NCBI RefSeq assembly: GCF_902497625.1
Contig: NZ_CABVGX010000005.1
Span: forward strand, 1-64,000
DNA length: 64,000 nucleotides
Source of the DNA: Pseudomonas fluorescens
GTDB taxonomy: Bacteria > Pseudomonadota > Gammaproteobacteria > Pseudomonadales > Pseudomonadaceae
Reading direction: 5' to 3'
The position numbers were made by a program, and so were the translations under genes. Below the pieces are notes generated by a model that worked only from the letters and a program-made list of their open reading frames with translations, did no database searches and was not told the DNA's origin. Of the stretch, positions 51,369-62,413 are shown piece by piece. How positions within the stretch are numbered: the first letter of the stretch is position 1; each line of letters starts with the position of its first letter.

Positions 51369-52640
51369 TCAAACCACATGATACGGATTCCTCGGATCGT
51401 GATTCCAGTCCAGAAACGGCTTGCCGTTCTCCATCGGCACCATCTCTATGCAGTCCTCCACCGGGCAAGTAATCTGGCAAAGATTGCAGCCCACACACTC
51501 GTCATCAATCACTTCATATTTGTGCGTTCCGTCGTTCTGTCTGACGCTGGCAACTGCCTGGTGCGAGGTGTCTTCACAGGCAATGTGGCAACGACCGCAG
51601 CCAATGCACGCGTCCTGATCAATCCTGGCGATCACTTGATAGTTGATGTCCAGGTACTTCCAGTCCGTGGTGTTCTCCACTGCGCGTCCGGAAAAATCTG
51701 CAAGGCTGGCGTAGCCCTGAGTGTCCATCCAGCGGGACAAGCCGTCTTTCATCTCCTCGACAATGCGGAAGCCATGCAGCATCGCCGCCGTGCACACCTG
51801 CACCGATCCGCTGCCCAACGCAATGAACTCCGCCGCGTCACGCCAGTTGCCGATACCGCCGATGCCGGAAATCGGCAGGCCGTGAGTTTGTGGGTCGCGG
51901 GCAATTTCGGCGACCATGTTCAGCGCAATTGGCTTGACCGCCGAACCGCAATAACCGCCGTGAGTGCTCTGGCTGCCGACGGTAGGGTAGGCGACCATGC
52001 GCTCCAGGTTGACGCTGGTAATCGAGTTGATCGTGTTGATCAGCGACACCGCGTCCGCACCGCCACGATGCGCTGCGCGGGCAGCGACACGAATGTCGGT
52101 GATGTTCGGCGTAAGCTTGACGATCACCGGTAGCGAGCAATAGGTCTTGCACCACCGCGTGACCTGCTCGACATACTCCGGCACCTGGCCGACGGCCGCG
52201 CCCATGCCGCGTTCCGGCATGCCGTGCGGGCAACCGAAGTTCAGCTCGATGCCGTCAGCGCCGGTGGCTTCCACCAGCGGCAAAATGTATTTCCACGACG
52301 CTTCAACGCACGGCACCATCAGCGAAACAATCACCGCGCGGTCCGGCCAATCCTTTTTCACCTGGGTGATCTCCCGCAGGTTGATCTCCAGCGAGCGGTC
52401 AGTAATCAATTCAATGTTGTTGAAACCCAGCACTTCGCGGTTGGCACCGAAGTGCGCAGAGTAGCGCGACGACACGTTGACCGCCGCAGGATCTTCCCCA
52501 AGGGTTTTCCACACGACGCCGCCCCATCCGGCCTCGAACGCGCGGACCACGTTGTAGGCCTTGTCGGTCGGCGGCGCGGAGGCCAGCCAGAACGGATTGG
52601 GTGATTTGATGCCAGCGAAGACAATCGAAAGATCGGCCAT
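51369..52640 (-). CDS. preA: NAD-dependent dihydropyrimidine dehydrogenase subunit PreA
   Basis: 423 residues. The FMN domain (about 1-310) resembles dihydroorotate dehydrogenase (GADGIELNFGCPHGMPERGMGAAVGQ holds the active-site Cys). The C-terminus has two [4Fe-4S] clusters, CIGCGRCHIAC and CVGCNLCQITC. It reduces uracil and thymine to the 5,6-dihydro compounds with PreT. The ATG abuts the preT stop (TAA|ATG). Confidence 0.94.
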   Translation of the reverse strand: MADLSIVFAGIKSPNPFWLASAPPTDKAYNVVRAFEAGWGGVVWKTLGEDPAAVNVSSRYSAHFGANREVLGFNNIELITDRSLEINLREITQVKKDWPDRAVIVSLMVPCVEASWKYILPLVEATGADGIELNFGCPHGMPERGMGAAVGQVPEYVEQVTRWCKTYCSLPVIVKLTPNITDIRVAARAAHRGGADAVSLINTINSITSVNLERMVAYPTVGSQSTHGGYCGSAVKPIALNMVAEIARDPQTHGLPISGIGGIGNWRDAAEFIALGSGSVQVCTAAMLHGFRIVEEMKDGLSRWMDTQGYASLADFSGRAVENTTDWKYLDINYQVIARIDQDACIGCGRCHIACEDTSHQAVASVRQNDGTHKYEVIDDECVGCNLCQITCPVEDCIEMVPMENGKPFLDWNHDPRNPYHVV

Positions 52641-54008
52641 TTACGCAGCCTCCACATTAAGCATCAGTTGCGCGTTGATCGCCTCGGCGGCGAGTTTGCC
52701 GTGCTGTACGGCTTGTACGGTGAGGTCCTGATCGAGGCTGGTGCAGTCGCCGCCGGCGTACACCCCGGGAATGCTGGTGCGCAAGTTGGCGTCCACTTCA
52801 ATGCGATCGCCGATGCGTCTGAGCTCACGGGCCAGCGGGTCGCTGAGGGCACTTGAATCGAAGGCCTGGCCGATGGCTTTGAAGATCGCGTCGGCGGCCA
52901 GTTCGAAAGTTTCGCCGGTGGTTTGCAGGCGACCTTCCACCAACGTTGTGCGGGCGAAACGCATGCCGCGCACCTTGCCGCTTTCGTCGACCAGCACATC
53001 TTGCGGTTGCGCCCATGTCAGCAAGCACACTTGGTTGGCCTTGGCGATGTCCTGTTCGTGACCCGTCGCGCCCATGTCCTCGGCACCGCGGCGGTAGACG
53101 AGATTGACGTCGCGGGCACCGAGTCGAGCCATTTGCACGGCCATGTCGATGGCGGTATTGCCGGCGCCGAGCACAATGCAGCGGTCAGCCAGCGGCAGTT
53201 GCGTGAGATCGTCAGCCTGGCGCAATTCGCGGATGTAGTCGGTGGCGGCGAGCAGGCCCGGCGCCTCTTCGCGGGCGAGCCCGAGCTGTTTACTGGCAGC
53301 CAGACCGAGGCCGAGGAACACGGCGTCGAACTGCTGATGCAGTTCGCTGAGGGTCAGGTTTTCCCCGAGTTTGTGCCCGTGACGGATTTCGATGCCGCCG
53401 ATCTGCAGCAGGAAATCGAGTTCCTTCTGCGCGTAATCGTCGACCAGCTTGTATTTGGCGATCCCGTATTCATTCAGTCCGCCAGCTTTTTCCCGTGCCT
53501 CGAAAATCACCACCTCGTGCCCATGCATGGCGCTGCGATGAGCGCAGGACAAACCGGCCGGGCCGGCGCCTACCACGGCGATGCGTTTGCCGGTTGCCGC
53601 AGCGCGCTGGAAAGGATGAGCGCTGAAGTGGGCGTTGTCGACCGCGTAGCGTTGCAATAAACCGATCAACACTGGCGCACATTCCTGTGCGTTGTTGCGC
53701 ACACAGGCTTGCTGACAAAGGATTTCGGTCGGGCACACCCGGGCGCAACTGCCGCCGAGGATGTTCGCCGAGAGGATTTTCTGCGCCGCGCCCTGAACGT
53801 TTTCCTGATGAATGTTGCGGATGAAGGACGGAATGTCGATGTCGCTGGGGCAGGCGTTAACGCACGGTGCGTCGTAGCAATACAGGCAGCGTGAAGCTTC
53901 CAGGTGTGCCTGACGGTCGTTGAGCGGCGGCGCCAGATCGCTGAAATGGCTCGCGAGGGCGGCTGCGGTTTCGTGCGGGTGCGGAAGATGGTTCAGGGTT
54001 TTGATCAC
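52641..54008 (-). CDS. preT: Dihydropyrimidine dehydrogenase subunit PreT
   Basis: 455 residues, glutamate-synthase-beta-like. N-terminal iron-sulfur motifs are CLYCYDAPCVNAC and CARVCPTEILC; the FAD motif is VVGAGPAGLSCAHRSAMHG and the second Rossmann motif VLGAGNTAIDMAVQMA. It feeds NAD(P)H electrons to PreA. First gene of a two-gene operon; a REPIN follows between it and the dihydropyrimidinase. Confidence 0.93.
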   Translation of the reverse strand: MIKTLNHLPHPHETAAALASHFSDLAPPLNDRQAHLEASRCLYCYDAPCVNACPSDIDIPSFIRNIHQENVQGAAQKILSANILGGSCARVCPTEILCQQACVRNNAQECAPVLIGLLQRYAVDNAHFSAHPFQRAAATGKRIAVVGAGPAGLSCAHRSAMHGHEVVIFEAREKAGGLNEYGIAKYKLVDDYAQKELDFLLQIGGIEIRHGHKLGENLTLSELHQQFDAVFLGLGLAASKQLGLAREEAPGLLAATDYIRELRQADDLTQLPLADRCIVLGAGNTAIDMAVQMARLGARDVNLVYRRGAEDMGATGHEQDIAKANQVCLLTWAQPQDVLVDESGKVRGMRFARTTLVEGRLQTTGETFELAADAIFKAIGQAFDSSALSDPLARELRRIGDRIEVDANLRTSIPGVYAGGDCTSLDQDLTVQAVQHGKLAAEAINAQLMLNVEAA

Positions 54009-54084
54009 GGTGTTGGCCTCAGGTTTGTTGAGGTGCTGCCTCTGGTGGGCAGTGAGTTTTGTGGTGTCCGGACTGGCGTCTTCG

Positions 54085-54158
54085 CGAGCAGGCTCGCTCC
54101 CACAGGATTTGTGAACACCTGAGATCCCTGTGGGAGCGAGCCTGCTCGCGATAGGCCG
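54085..54158. repeat. REPIN between preT and dihydropyrimidinase genes
   Basis: CGCGAGCAGGCTCGCTCCCACAG and TGTGGGAGCGAGCCTGCTCGCGA form a perfect inverted pair around a spacer of about 25 bp. Confidence 0.85.
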
Positions 54159-54168
54159 CAGGCCGCTT

Positions 54169-55647
<1,479 letters not shown>

Positions 55648-55801
55648 CTAAGTGTTTTATATGAAGCAGGCGTAAACAGGTGTATTCCTGTCAGCGCTGT
55701 CAGGAATAGAAGCTAGTCTTAGAATGGCGAATCAGCAAGAACAATTTTAATAAGCTTATTTACTTTATAACTTGTTGAAATATAAGGATTAATCGTCAGA
55801 A

Positions 55802-55816
55802 TCACCAAAATGGTGA
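55802..55816. promoter_or_regulatory. 15-bp palindrome in the pyrimidine-cluster intergenic region
   Basis: TCACCAAAATGGTGA has perfect 6-bp arms with a 3-bp centre. Placed about 195 bp before hydA and 345 bp before the permease gene, it could bind the TetR-family regulator. Confidence 0.5.
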
Positions 55817-55853
55817 GGCGCTTGTCCATTTTGACGCACTTGACAGGATCCAA

Positions 55854-55875
55854 ATATGGTCAAGATTTTCCATAT
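55854..55875. promoter_or_regulatory. Inverted repeat ATATGG-N10-CCATAT
   Basis: Perfect 6-bp arms 10 bases apart, close to the 15-bp palindrome at 55802-55816. Candidate second operator in the divergent region. Confidence 0.4.
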
Positions 55876-56159
55876 GAAATCAGCCGCTTGAGAATGGTCT
55901 ATGGTTGGTACGCAGCGCTTGAGAAAAGATGCATGCACCACATTGAGTCCTGAGCTTATCGACAACTCGTCCGGCATCAGTGCTGGGAGCCTCGCAAGTT
56001 GCTCAAGACTCTCCGGAATGCATTTATAAACACAACAACATCAATACGTTACTGCAAGTTTATGGAACTGCCCGATGCGCAAACGGAGTGCCCGGCACGT
56101 TTATTGATGCCGCCAGCCCCTGATGAGCAAAAAATAATTCAAAGAACAGTGGAGCGGCC

Positions 56160-57644
56160 ATGCAACAGATCAGATCGCAAGTGACCGAACGCGACGGCTT
56201 GTTCGAGCTCGAAGCCGGCAGCGACGTCCTCGACAGTCCCCGTTACAACCACGACATGGCACCGACCAAGGTGCACGAACGAACCTGGAACAAATGGCAC
56301 ATCACCGCGCTGTGGGTCGGCATGTCGATCTGTGTGCCGACCTACACCCTTGGCGGCGTGCTGACCGCGTATTTCGGGCTGAGCGTTGGCGAAGCGCTGC
56401 TGGCGATTCTTTTCGCCAACATCATCGTGTTGATTCCGCTGACGCTGAACGCCTTCCCTGGCACCAAATACGGCGTCCCGTTTCCTGTGTTATTACGGTC
56501 TTCCTTCGGCATTCTCGGTTCCAACGTGCCGTGTTTGATTCGTGCGCTGGTGGCGTGCGGCTGGTTCGGCATCCAGACGATGTTCGGCGGGCTGGCCATT
56601 CACTTGTTTCTGGGCTCGGTGTTCGATGGCTGGAAATCCCTCGGCGGGACCGGGGAAGTTATCGGCTTCATGCTGTTCTGGGCGCTCAACCTGTGGGTGG
56701 TCATACGCGGCGCCGAGTCGATCAAATGGCTGGAAACTCTCTCGGCGCCACTGCTGGTTCTGGTCGGCGTGGGCCTGTTGGTCTGGGCGATGCCGAATGT
56801 GTCGATGACCGAGCTGATGGCGATCCCGCCCAAGCGACCTGAAGGCGCGAGCGTTGTCAGTTACTTCGCCGCAGGGCTGACCGCGATGGTCGGTTTCTGG
56901 GCGACGTTATCGCTGAATATTCCGGACTTCAGCCGCTATGCGAAAAGCCAGAAGGACCAGATCGTCGGGCAGATCGTCGGCTTGCCGCTGACTATGTTCC
57001 TGTTCGCCGCGCTGGGCGTGGTAATGACCGCCGCATCGGTGAAACTGGTCGGTGTGACGGTCTCCGATCCGGTGACCTTGATCGGGCATATCCAGAGCCC
57101 GGTGTGGGTGGCCGTCGCCATGGCTTTGATCATCATCGCCACGCTGTCGACCAACACGGCGGCGAACATCGTCTCGCCGACCAACGACTTTCAGAACATC
57201 GCGCCGAAGGTTATCAACCGCACCAAAGCGGTGATGCTGACCGGGCTGGTCGGCCTGGTGCTGATGGCGCATGAATTGTTCAAGAAGCTCGGCTTGATCG
57301 TGTCCGACGTGAGCCTGGAAACGGTTTATTCGAACTGGTTGCTGGGCTATTCAAGTCTGTTGGGGCCGATCGCCGGGATCATGGTGGTGGATTACTTCCT
57401 GATCAAAAAGCAGCAATTGGACCTCGCCGGGTTGTATCGCGATGACGTTTACCCGGCGTGGAACTGGTTCGGTTTCATCGCGTTCGGTGTGCCGGTGGCG
57501 CTGACGCTGCTGTCGCTGGGCAGTGACGCGTTCAGCTGGTTTTACAGCTACGGCTGGTTCACCGGTTCGGCGCTGGGCGGGGTGATTTATTACGGTTTGT
57601 GCGTGATGAAACCACAGCTTTCAATCGTGAAATCTGCGGTGTAG
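56160..57644 (+). CDS. NCS1-family nucleobase transporter
   Basis: 494 residues, about 12 helices of the nucleobase:cation symporter-1 family. The N-terminal motif APTKVHERTWNKWHITALWVGMSICVPTYTLGG matches the family, and PDFSRYAKSQKDQ follows a central helix. It probably imports uracil, thymine or hydantoin-type compounds feeding the enzymes around it. GGAG lies six bases before the ATG. Next gene in the same direction encodes the ureidopropionase-type enzyme, after a REPIN. Confidence 0.88.
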   Translation: MQQIRSQVTERDGLFELEAGSDVLDSPRYNHDMAPTKVHERTWNKWHITALWVGMSICVPTYTLGGVLTAYFGLSVGEALLAILFANIIVLIPLTLNAFPGTKYGVPFPVLLRSSFGILGSNVPCLIRALVACGWFGIQTMFGGLAIHLFLGSVFDGWKSLGGTGEVIGFMLFWALNLWVVIRGAESIKWLETLSAPLLVLVGVGLLVWAMPNVSMTELMAIPPKRPEGASVVSYFAAGLTAMVGFWATLSLNIPDFSRYAKSQKDQIVGQIVGLPLTMFLFAALGVVMTAASVKLVGVTVSDPVTLIGHIQSPVWVAVAMALIIIATLSTNTAANIVSPTNDFQNIAPKVINRTKAVMLTGLVGLVLMAHELFKKLGLIVSDVSLETVYSNWLLGYSSLLGPIAGIMVVDYFLIKKQQLDLAGLYRDDVYPAWNWFGFIAFGVPVALTLLSLGSDAFSWFYSYGWFTGSALGGVIYYGLCVMKPQLSIVKSAV

Positions 57645-57652
57645 CGGATGGC

Positions 57653-57722
57653 CCTTTCGCGGCCATGCCCGCTCCCACAGGGGAATGCGAATTCCATGTG
57701 GGAGCGAGCCTGCTCGCGATGC
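57653..57722. repeat. REPIN between the NCS1 gene and the hydrolase gene
   Basis: CGCGGCCATGCCCGCTCCCACAG and TGTGGGAGCGAGCCTGCTCGCGA form an inverted pair around about 15 bp. Confidence 0.8.
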
Positions 57723-57784
57723 GGCATCAGATTCTTCCAATAACTGCCTGAACAAACCTATAACAAATGCCTGAGGAGATCCCC

Positions 57785-59068
57785 ATGAACGCAGCCGTAG
57801 ACGTTCTGCATTCCGCCCATCAGCACATTAACCGCGATCGCCTTTGGCAGTCGCTCATGGAACTGGCCAAGCTCGGCGCCACGGTCAAGGGCGGGGTCTG
57901 TCGTCTGGCCCTGACCGATCTCGATCGTCAGGCCCGCGACATTTTTGTCAAATGGTGTGAAGACGCCGGTTGCACCGTCAGCATCGACGGCGTCGGCAAT
58001 ATCTTCGCCCGTCGCCCCGGGCGCAATCCGGACCTGCCACCGGTGATGACTGGCAGCCACATCGACACCCAACCCACCGGCGGCAAGTTCGACGGCTGCT
58101 TCGGCGTGCTTGCCGGCGTCGAAGTGTTGCGCACGCTCAACGACCTCGGCGTGGAAACCGAAGCGCCGCTGGAAGTGGTGGTCTGGACCAACGAAGAAGG
58201 GTCACGCTTCGCCCCCTGCATGATGGGCTCGGGTGTGTTTGCGGAGAAATTCACCCTTGAGGAAACCCTGGCCAAGGTCGACGCCGAAGGCGTCACCGTT
58301 GGCGAAGCGCTCAACGCCATCGGTTACGCCGGCACTCGCGCCGTCAGCGGCCATGCGGTCGGCGCCTATTTTGAAGCGCATATCGAACAGGGCCCTATCC
58401 TGGAAGACGAGCGCAAAACCATCGGAGTCGTTATGGGCGCGCTCGGACAGAAATGGTTCGATCTGAAACTGCGCGGCGTCGAAGCCCATGCCGGTCCGAC
58501 GCCAATGCACCTGCGCAAGGATGCCCTGGTCGGTGCGGCGCTTATTGTAGGCGCGGTCAATCGCGCAGCCCTCGGCCATCAGCCTCACGCCTGTGGCACA
58601 GTCGGTTGCCTGCAAGCCTATCCCGGCTCACGCAACGTCATCCCCGGGGAAGTTCGCATGACGCTCGATTTCCGTCATATGGAACCGGCGCAACTCGATT
58701 CGATGATTGCTGAGGTCCGCCAGGTCATCGAAACGACTTGTGAAGAGCACGGCCTGTTGTTCGAACTGACACCCACTGCCGACTTCCCGCCACTGTATTT
58801 TGACAAGGGCTGCGTCGACGCCGTACGCGGTGTTGCGCAAGGCTTGGGCTTATCGCACATGGACATCGTCAGCGGGGCGGGGCACGACGCTATTTTCCTC
58901 GCCGAACTCGGCCCGGCCGGGATGATTTTCGTGCCGTGCGAGGGCGGTATCAGTCATAACGAAATCGAGAACGCAGCGCCGGAGGATCTTGCGGCAGGGT
59001 GCGCGGTGCTGCTACGGGCAATGCTCGCGGCTTCGACGGCTATTGCAGGCGGGGGGCTCGCCGGCTGA
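57785..59068 (+). CDS. Zn-dependent beta-ureidopropionase/N-carbamoyl amino acid hydrolase
   Basis: 427 residues, M20/ArgE-DapE family hydrolase. TGSHIDTQPTGGKFDGCFGVLAGVEVL carries the bridging Asp of the binuclear metal site, and WTNEEGSRFAP the catalytic Glu pair. In Pseudomonas this is the enzyme (PydC-type) that converts N-carbamoyl-beta-alanine to beta-alanine, CO2 and ammonia, the last step of reductive pyrimidine catabolism. AGGAG precedes the ATG at 57785; the open frame begins earlier at 57767. Confidence 0.88.
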   Translation: MNAAVDVLHSAHQHINRDRLWQSLMELAKLGATVKGGVCRLALTDLDRQARDIFVKWCEDAGCTVSIDGVGNIFARRPGRNPDLPPVMTGSHIDTQPTGGKFDGCFGVLAGVEVLRTLNDLGVETEAPLEVVVWTNEEGSRFAPCMMGSGVFAEKFTLEETLAKVDAEGVTVGEALNAIGYAGTRAVSGHAVGAYFEAHIEQGPILEDERKTIGVVMGALGQKWFDLKLRGVEAHAGPTPMHLRKDALVGAALIVGAVNRAALGHQPHACGTVGCLQAYPGSRNVIPGEVRMTLDFRHMEPAQLDSMIAEVRQVIETTCEEHGLLFELTPTADFPPLYFDKGCVDAVRGVAQGLGLSHMDIVSGAGHDAIFLAELGPAGMIFVPCEGGISHNEIENAAPEDLAAGCAVLLRAMLAASTAIAGGGLAG

Positions 59069-59252
59069 ATTGACGAGTGCCATTAAAGCAAAGCTTGTCC
59101 CCACGCCGACTGCAGATTCTGTGCGCGCCGCCAATGTAGGGGCAGGTTCGCTCCTGCAGACGTGCGTTGTTTGCTCGCACTATCGCAACCCTCTGCGGTC
59201 GACATCTTCACAGAGCGCCACCCGCTGGCGCGACAAGAAATGTGGAGACCCA

Positions 59253-60746
59253 ATGAGCCAGGACGTCCTGTCAACCGAAACCAATCGTCGCCATTTGCAG
59301 CAGATCATCGCCGGGTTGTCCGACGGCGTGATTGTGCTGGATCCCGATAAGACCATTCGTTGGGCAAATGAGGCCGCGCTGGCTATGCATGGCGTGGCGC
59401 AAGTCAGTGATATGGGGCGCAACGCCAAGGAATACGCCAAGCGCTTTGCGCTGCGATATCGCAATAATCACGCTGTCCCGGCCGACCACTACCCCATCCA
59501 CCGCGTGGCCCGTGGGGAAATGTTCGACGATGTGCTGGTGGAAGTGACTCACGCCGACAACGACGAGCGCAACTGGGTGCACAGAGTTCGTGGCATGGTG
59601 CTGACCGACAACCAGGGCGAAGCGGAATTCATGGTGCTGATCATGGACGACGTCACCGAATGGGCCAGCGCCGAGCAGCGCTTTGAAAAAACCTTCAACG
59701 CCAACCCGGCCCCGGCAGTGATCTGTCGTCTTAGCGATTTGCGTTACATCAAGGTCAACCCGGGCTTTCTCGAGATGACCGGGTATGCCCGCGATCAGGT
59801 TATCGGCACGGCGACCTATGAGCTGGACATTCTGGAAGGTGCCGAAAACAAGGACCTTGCCAAACAGCGCCTGCGCGAAGGCGGCACTATCCCGCAGATG
59901 CAGGCGGAACTGAGCCTGCCCGACGGAGGCGTCAAGCAAGTGATAGTTGCGGGCCAGCCGCTGGAACTCAATGACGAAGACTGCATGCTGTTTTCGTTCG
60001 TGGACGTCGAACCCCGTCGCAAGGCTGAAGTTGCCCTGCGTCAAAGCGAGGAGCGCTTTGCCAAAGCCTTCCGCCTGAGCCCGGTACCCATTCTGGTGTG
60101 CAGCGCCAGTAGTCAGGTGGTGATGGACGTCAACGAGGCGTTCCTCGACACGCTCGCTTATCCCAGTGAAGAAGTGCTGGGCAAAAGCGTTGCCGACATT
60201 GGTTTTTTTCACGACAAGGCTGCCAGCTCCCGGCTATTCGCGGCACTGGAGAAAAACGCCCGGCTGGATCGCGTTGATGTGCGGGTGCGCAAAAAAGACA
60301 CTGAACTGATCGATTGCGCATTGTCGGCCGACACCGTCAACATTCAGGACAATCCGTGCTACCTGCTGGTGTTGATGAACATTACCGAGCGCAAACGCAC
60401 GGAGCTGGAATTGGTAGCGGCCATCGAAGAAGTGATGAAAGACGCTTCCTGGTTCAGCCGCACGCTGATCGAAAAACTGGCCAACGTGAAAAGCGTGAGT
60501 TCACCCAACCTGCCCAGTGTTTCGTATACCGACCTGACCGCTCGTGAGCGCGACGTGCTGGGGCTGATCTGCGAAGGTCTGGCCGACAAGGAGATTGCCG
60601 CCCGTCTCAAGCTCGCGCCCAATACCGTGCGCAATCATGTGGCGACGGTTTACTCCAAACTGGACGTTCACAGTCGCAGCGAGGCGATCGTCTGGGCGCG
60701 CGAACGTGGGCTGTTTTCCAGCGACCGGCATCCGGGCCAGCGTTAA
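59253..60746 (+). CDS. Triple-PAS LuxR-family transcriptional regulator
   Basis: 497 residues. Three PAS domains at about 15-120, 140-255 and 262-380 precede a LuxR helix-turn-helix (about 425-490, LTARERDVLGLICEGLADKEIAARLKLAPNTVRNHVATVYSKLDVHSRSEAIVWARE). There is no histidine kinase or receiver domain, so it is a one-component sensor-regulator, probably sensing a small molecule or redox state with the PAS domains. GGAG precedes the ATG at 59253; the longer frame overlaps the upstream hydrolase gene and is not used. It follows the pyrimidine hydrolase but is 184 bp away. Confidence 0.85.
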   Translation: MSQDVLSTETNRRHLQQIIAGLSDGVIVLDPDKTIRWANEAALAMHGVAQVSDMGRNAKEYAKRFALRYRNNHAVPADHYPIHRVARGEMFDDVLVEVTHADNDERNWVHRVRGMVLTDNQGEAEFMVLIMDDVTEWASAEQRFEKTFNANPAPAVICRLSDLRYIKVNPGFLEMTGYARDQVIGTATYELDILEGAENKDLAKQRLREGGTIPQMQAELSLPDGGVKQVIVAGQPLELNDEDCMLFSFVDVEPRRKAEVALRQSEERFAKAFRLSPVPILVCSASSQVVMDVNEAFLDTLAYPSEEVLGKSVADIGFFHDKAASSRLFAALEKNARLDRVDVRVRKKDTELIDCALSADTVNIQDNPCYLLVLMNITERKRTELELVAAIEEVMKDASWFSRTLIEKLANVKSVSSPNLPSVSYTDLTARERDVLGLICEGLADKEIAARLKLAPNTVRNHVATVYSKLDVHSRSEAIVWARERGLFSSDRHPGQR

Positions 60747-60930
60747 GGTGCAAATGCACTAGACTGCCTGGTGCATATTCATGTGTTGAATCTGGGCCGT
60801 GGTTCTTAGCCTGTAGGGGTGCGATAGCGGACTGTGTCGGTATCGTTTCCCTCGGTATAAAAGGATCAGCAATCTATATGATCGCAAGTAGCACACGGTT
60901 GACTGAACAACTCTGTCACGGTGAGTCGGA

Positions 60931-61182
60931 ATGATCTCGCTGGCGCATCTGCGCGCGCAGTTGGAGCAGAGCTTCTCCCCTCTGGCCTGTGAATGCACGC
61001 TGACCGGGGATCATTCTTTGACTGTGAAACTCTATAGTCCGGACACCGGTGAGGTAGATCTGGTGGTGACCGGGCTGAATGTTGCCACTCTGGTCAGCGC
61101 TGAGTCCGTACAGGCTTTGATCGAAGAGCTGCGCTACGAGCTGGAAAGCAATACGCTCCATCGGCCGGATCCTGTGCTGTAG
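60931..61182 (+). CDS. DUF1652 domain protein
   Basis: 83 residues, single DUF1652 domain, a small protein family that is largely restricted to Pseudomonas. Function unknown. GGTGAGTCGGA precedes the ATG. Stands alone between the LuxR regulator and a small lipoprotein. Confidence 0.75.
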   Translation: MISLAHLRAQLEQSFSPLACECTLTGDHSLTVKLYSPDTGEVDLVVTGLNVATLVSAESVQALIEELRYELESNTLHRPDPVL

Positions 61183-61363
61183 GCTCCGCCTGTCATCGGA
61201 ATGGTTTTATGCAGGCGTGCAGGCGATACCGGTGCTAAGGACTGGCATCGCCACCCGACTGAGCTATAAGGAATACGAAGGATTTATGCAGCACGGTTGC
61301 GCTGTGCACTGCACCGCGCGTCGTGTTGTAAAAATCTGTCGATCACTTATCGCGGGTCAGCCT

Positions 61364-61585
61364 ATGAACAGTCTTGGGAAACGCGTCATTGCGCCACTAT
61401 CACTCGCTTTCTGCGCAGCCATTTCAGGTGGTTGCGCCAGTCCTGCGCCCCCACCACCTGCCGCGCCGCCACCCATCCCCCAACGCACCTGCGAAACCGC
61501 CGAAGAAACCGACGTGCTCGGTGATATGAGGGCGCAGGGGCAGGTGACTCGCGTGACCAAAACGACCCGATGTGTGACGCAGTAG
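61364..61585 (+). CDS. Small predicted lipoprotein
   Basis: 73 residues. The N-terminus is a lipoprotein signal (LSLAFCAAISGGC), with the lipid-modified Cys about residue 24 followed by a Pro/Ala-rich linker (ASPAPPPPAAPPP). The mature rest is short, with two cysteines. The earlier open frame start at 61217 lacks a signal sequence, so ATG 61364 is preferred. Function unknown. Confidence 0.5.
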   Translation: MNSLGKRVIAPLSLAFCAAISGGCASPAPPPPAAPPPIPQRTCETAEETDVLGDMRAQGQVTRVTKTTRCVTQ

Positions 61586-61601
61586 TCGGGTAGCTGCCTG
61601 A

Positions 61602-62369
61602 TCAGGACAGGAAACCGCCGTCCACGTTCAGCGAAACTCCAGTCGTGTAGCTCGACGCATCACTGGCGAGGAACAATACCGCACCTGCCATCTCGCTCGG
61701 GTCTGCTACGCGCTTGAGCGGGATCTGCGCCAGAGCGGTCTTCAGGATGGCGTCGTTTTTTACCAGTGCCGAAGCGAACTTGGTGTCAGTCAGACCCGGT
61801 AGCAAGGCGTTGCAACGGATGTTGAACTGCGCACATTCCTTGGCGAATACCTTGGTCATGTTGATCACTGCGGCCTTGGTCACCGAATAGATGCCCTGAA
61901 AAATCCCTGGCGAAATACCGTTGATCGAAGCCACGTTGATGATGCTGCCGCCACCGTTGTCGCGCATCAGTTTGCCGGCTTCAACCGACATGAAGAAGTA
62001 GCCGCGGATGTTCACGTCGACGGTTTTCTGAAAGGCGCCGAGGTCGGTGTCGAGCACGTTGCAGAATTGCGGGTTGGTTGCGGCATTATTGACCAGAATG
62101 TCCAGGCGCCCGAATTGTTCGCGGATGCCCGCGAACACCTGGCTGATCTGCTCCATTTCACCAATGTGACAGGCAACCGCCGTGGCTTTGCCACCGGCGG
62201 CGATTATGGCATCGGCGACGTGCTGGCAGCCTTCGAGCTTGCGGCTCGAGACGATCACGTGGGCGCCTTGCTGCGCGAGTAATTTGGCGATGGCTTCACC
62301 GATACCGCGGCTGGCACCGGAGACGAACGCGATCTTGCCATCGAGGTCGAACAGCTGTGTCTTGGACAT
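61602..62369 (-). CDS. SDR family oxidoreductase
   Basis: 255 residues, classical SDR: cofactor motif VSGASRGIGEAIAK, NNAA (about 94), catalytic Ser in INVASING and Tyr/Lys in YSVTK. Cytoplasmic NAD(P)-dependent enzyme, probably acting on an acyl-CoA-linked or hydroxy-acid substrate because of its neighbour. AAGGGA precedes the ATG at 62369. The phosphotransferase gene lies 45 bp upstream, likely the same operon. Confidence 0.87.
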   Translation of the reverse strand: MSKTQLFDLDGKIAFVSGASRGIGEAIAKLLAQQGAHVIVSSRKLEGCQHVADAIIAAGGKATAVACHIGEMEQISQVFAGIREQFGRLDILVNNAATNPQFCNVLDTDLGAFQKTVDVNIRGYFFMSVEAGKLMRDNGGGSIINVASINGISPGIFQGIYSVTKAAVINMTKVFAKECAQFNIRCNALLPGLTDTKFASALVKNDAILKTALAQIPLKRVADPSEMAGAVLFLASDASSYTTGVSLNVDGGFLS

Positions 62370-62413
62370 GGGATTCCCTTGTGAAAAGTCTTGTTGTTGG
62401 CCTAGGGGCGTAA

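Noticed and set aside
55840..55862. TTGAC...GTCAA as a RutR operator
   Set aside because: Half-sites are 15 bp apart and lack the compact TTGACCANNTGGTCAA layout.
59083..59252. Extension of the PAS-LuxR gene into the upstream gene end
   Set aside because: It would overlap the hydrolase gene and a REP-like stretch; the ATG at 59253 has GGAG upstream.
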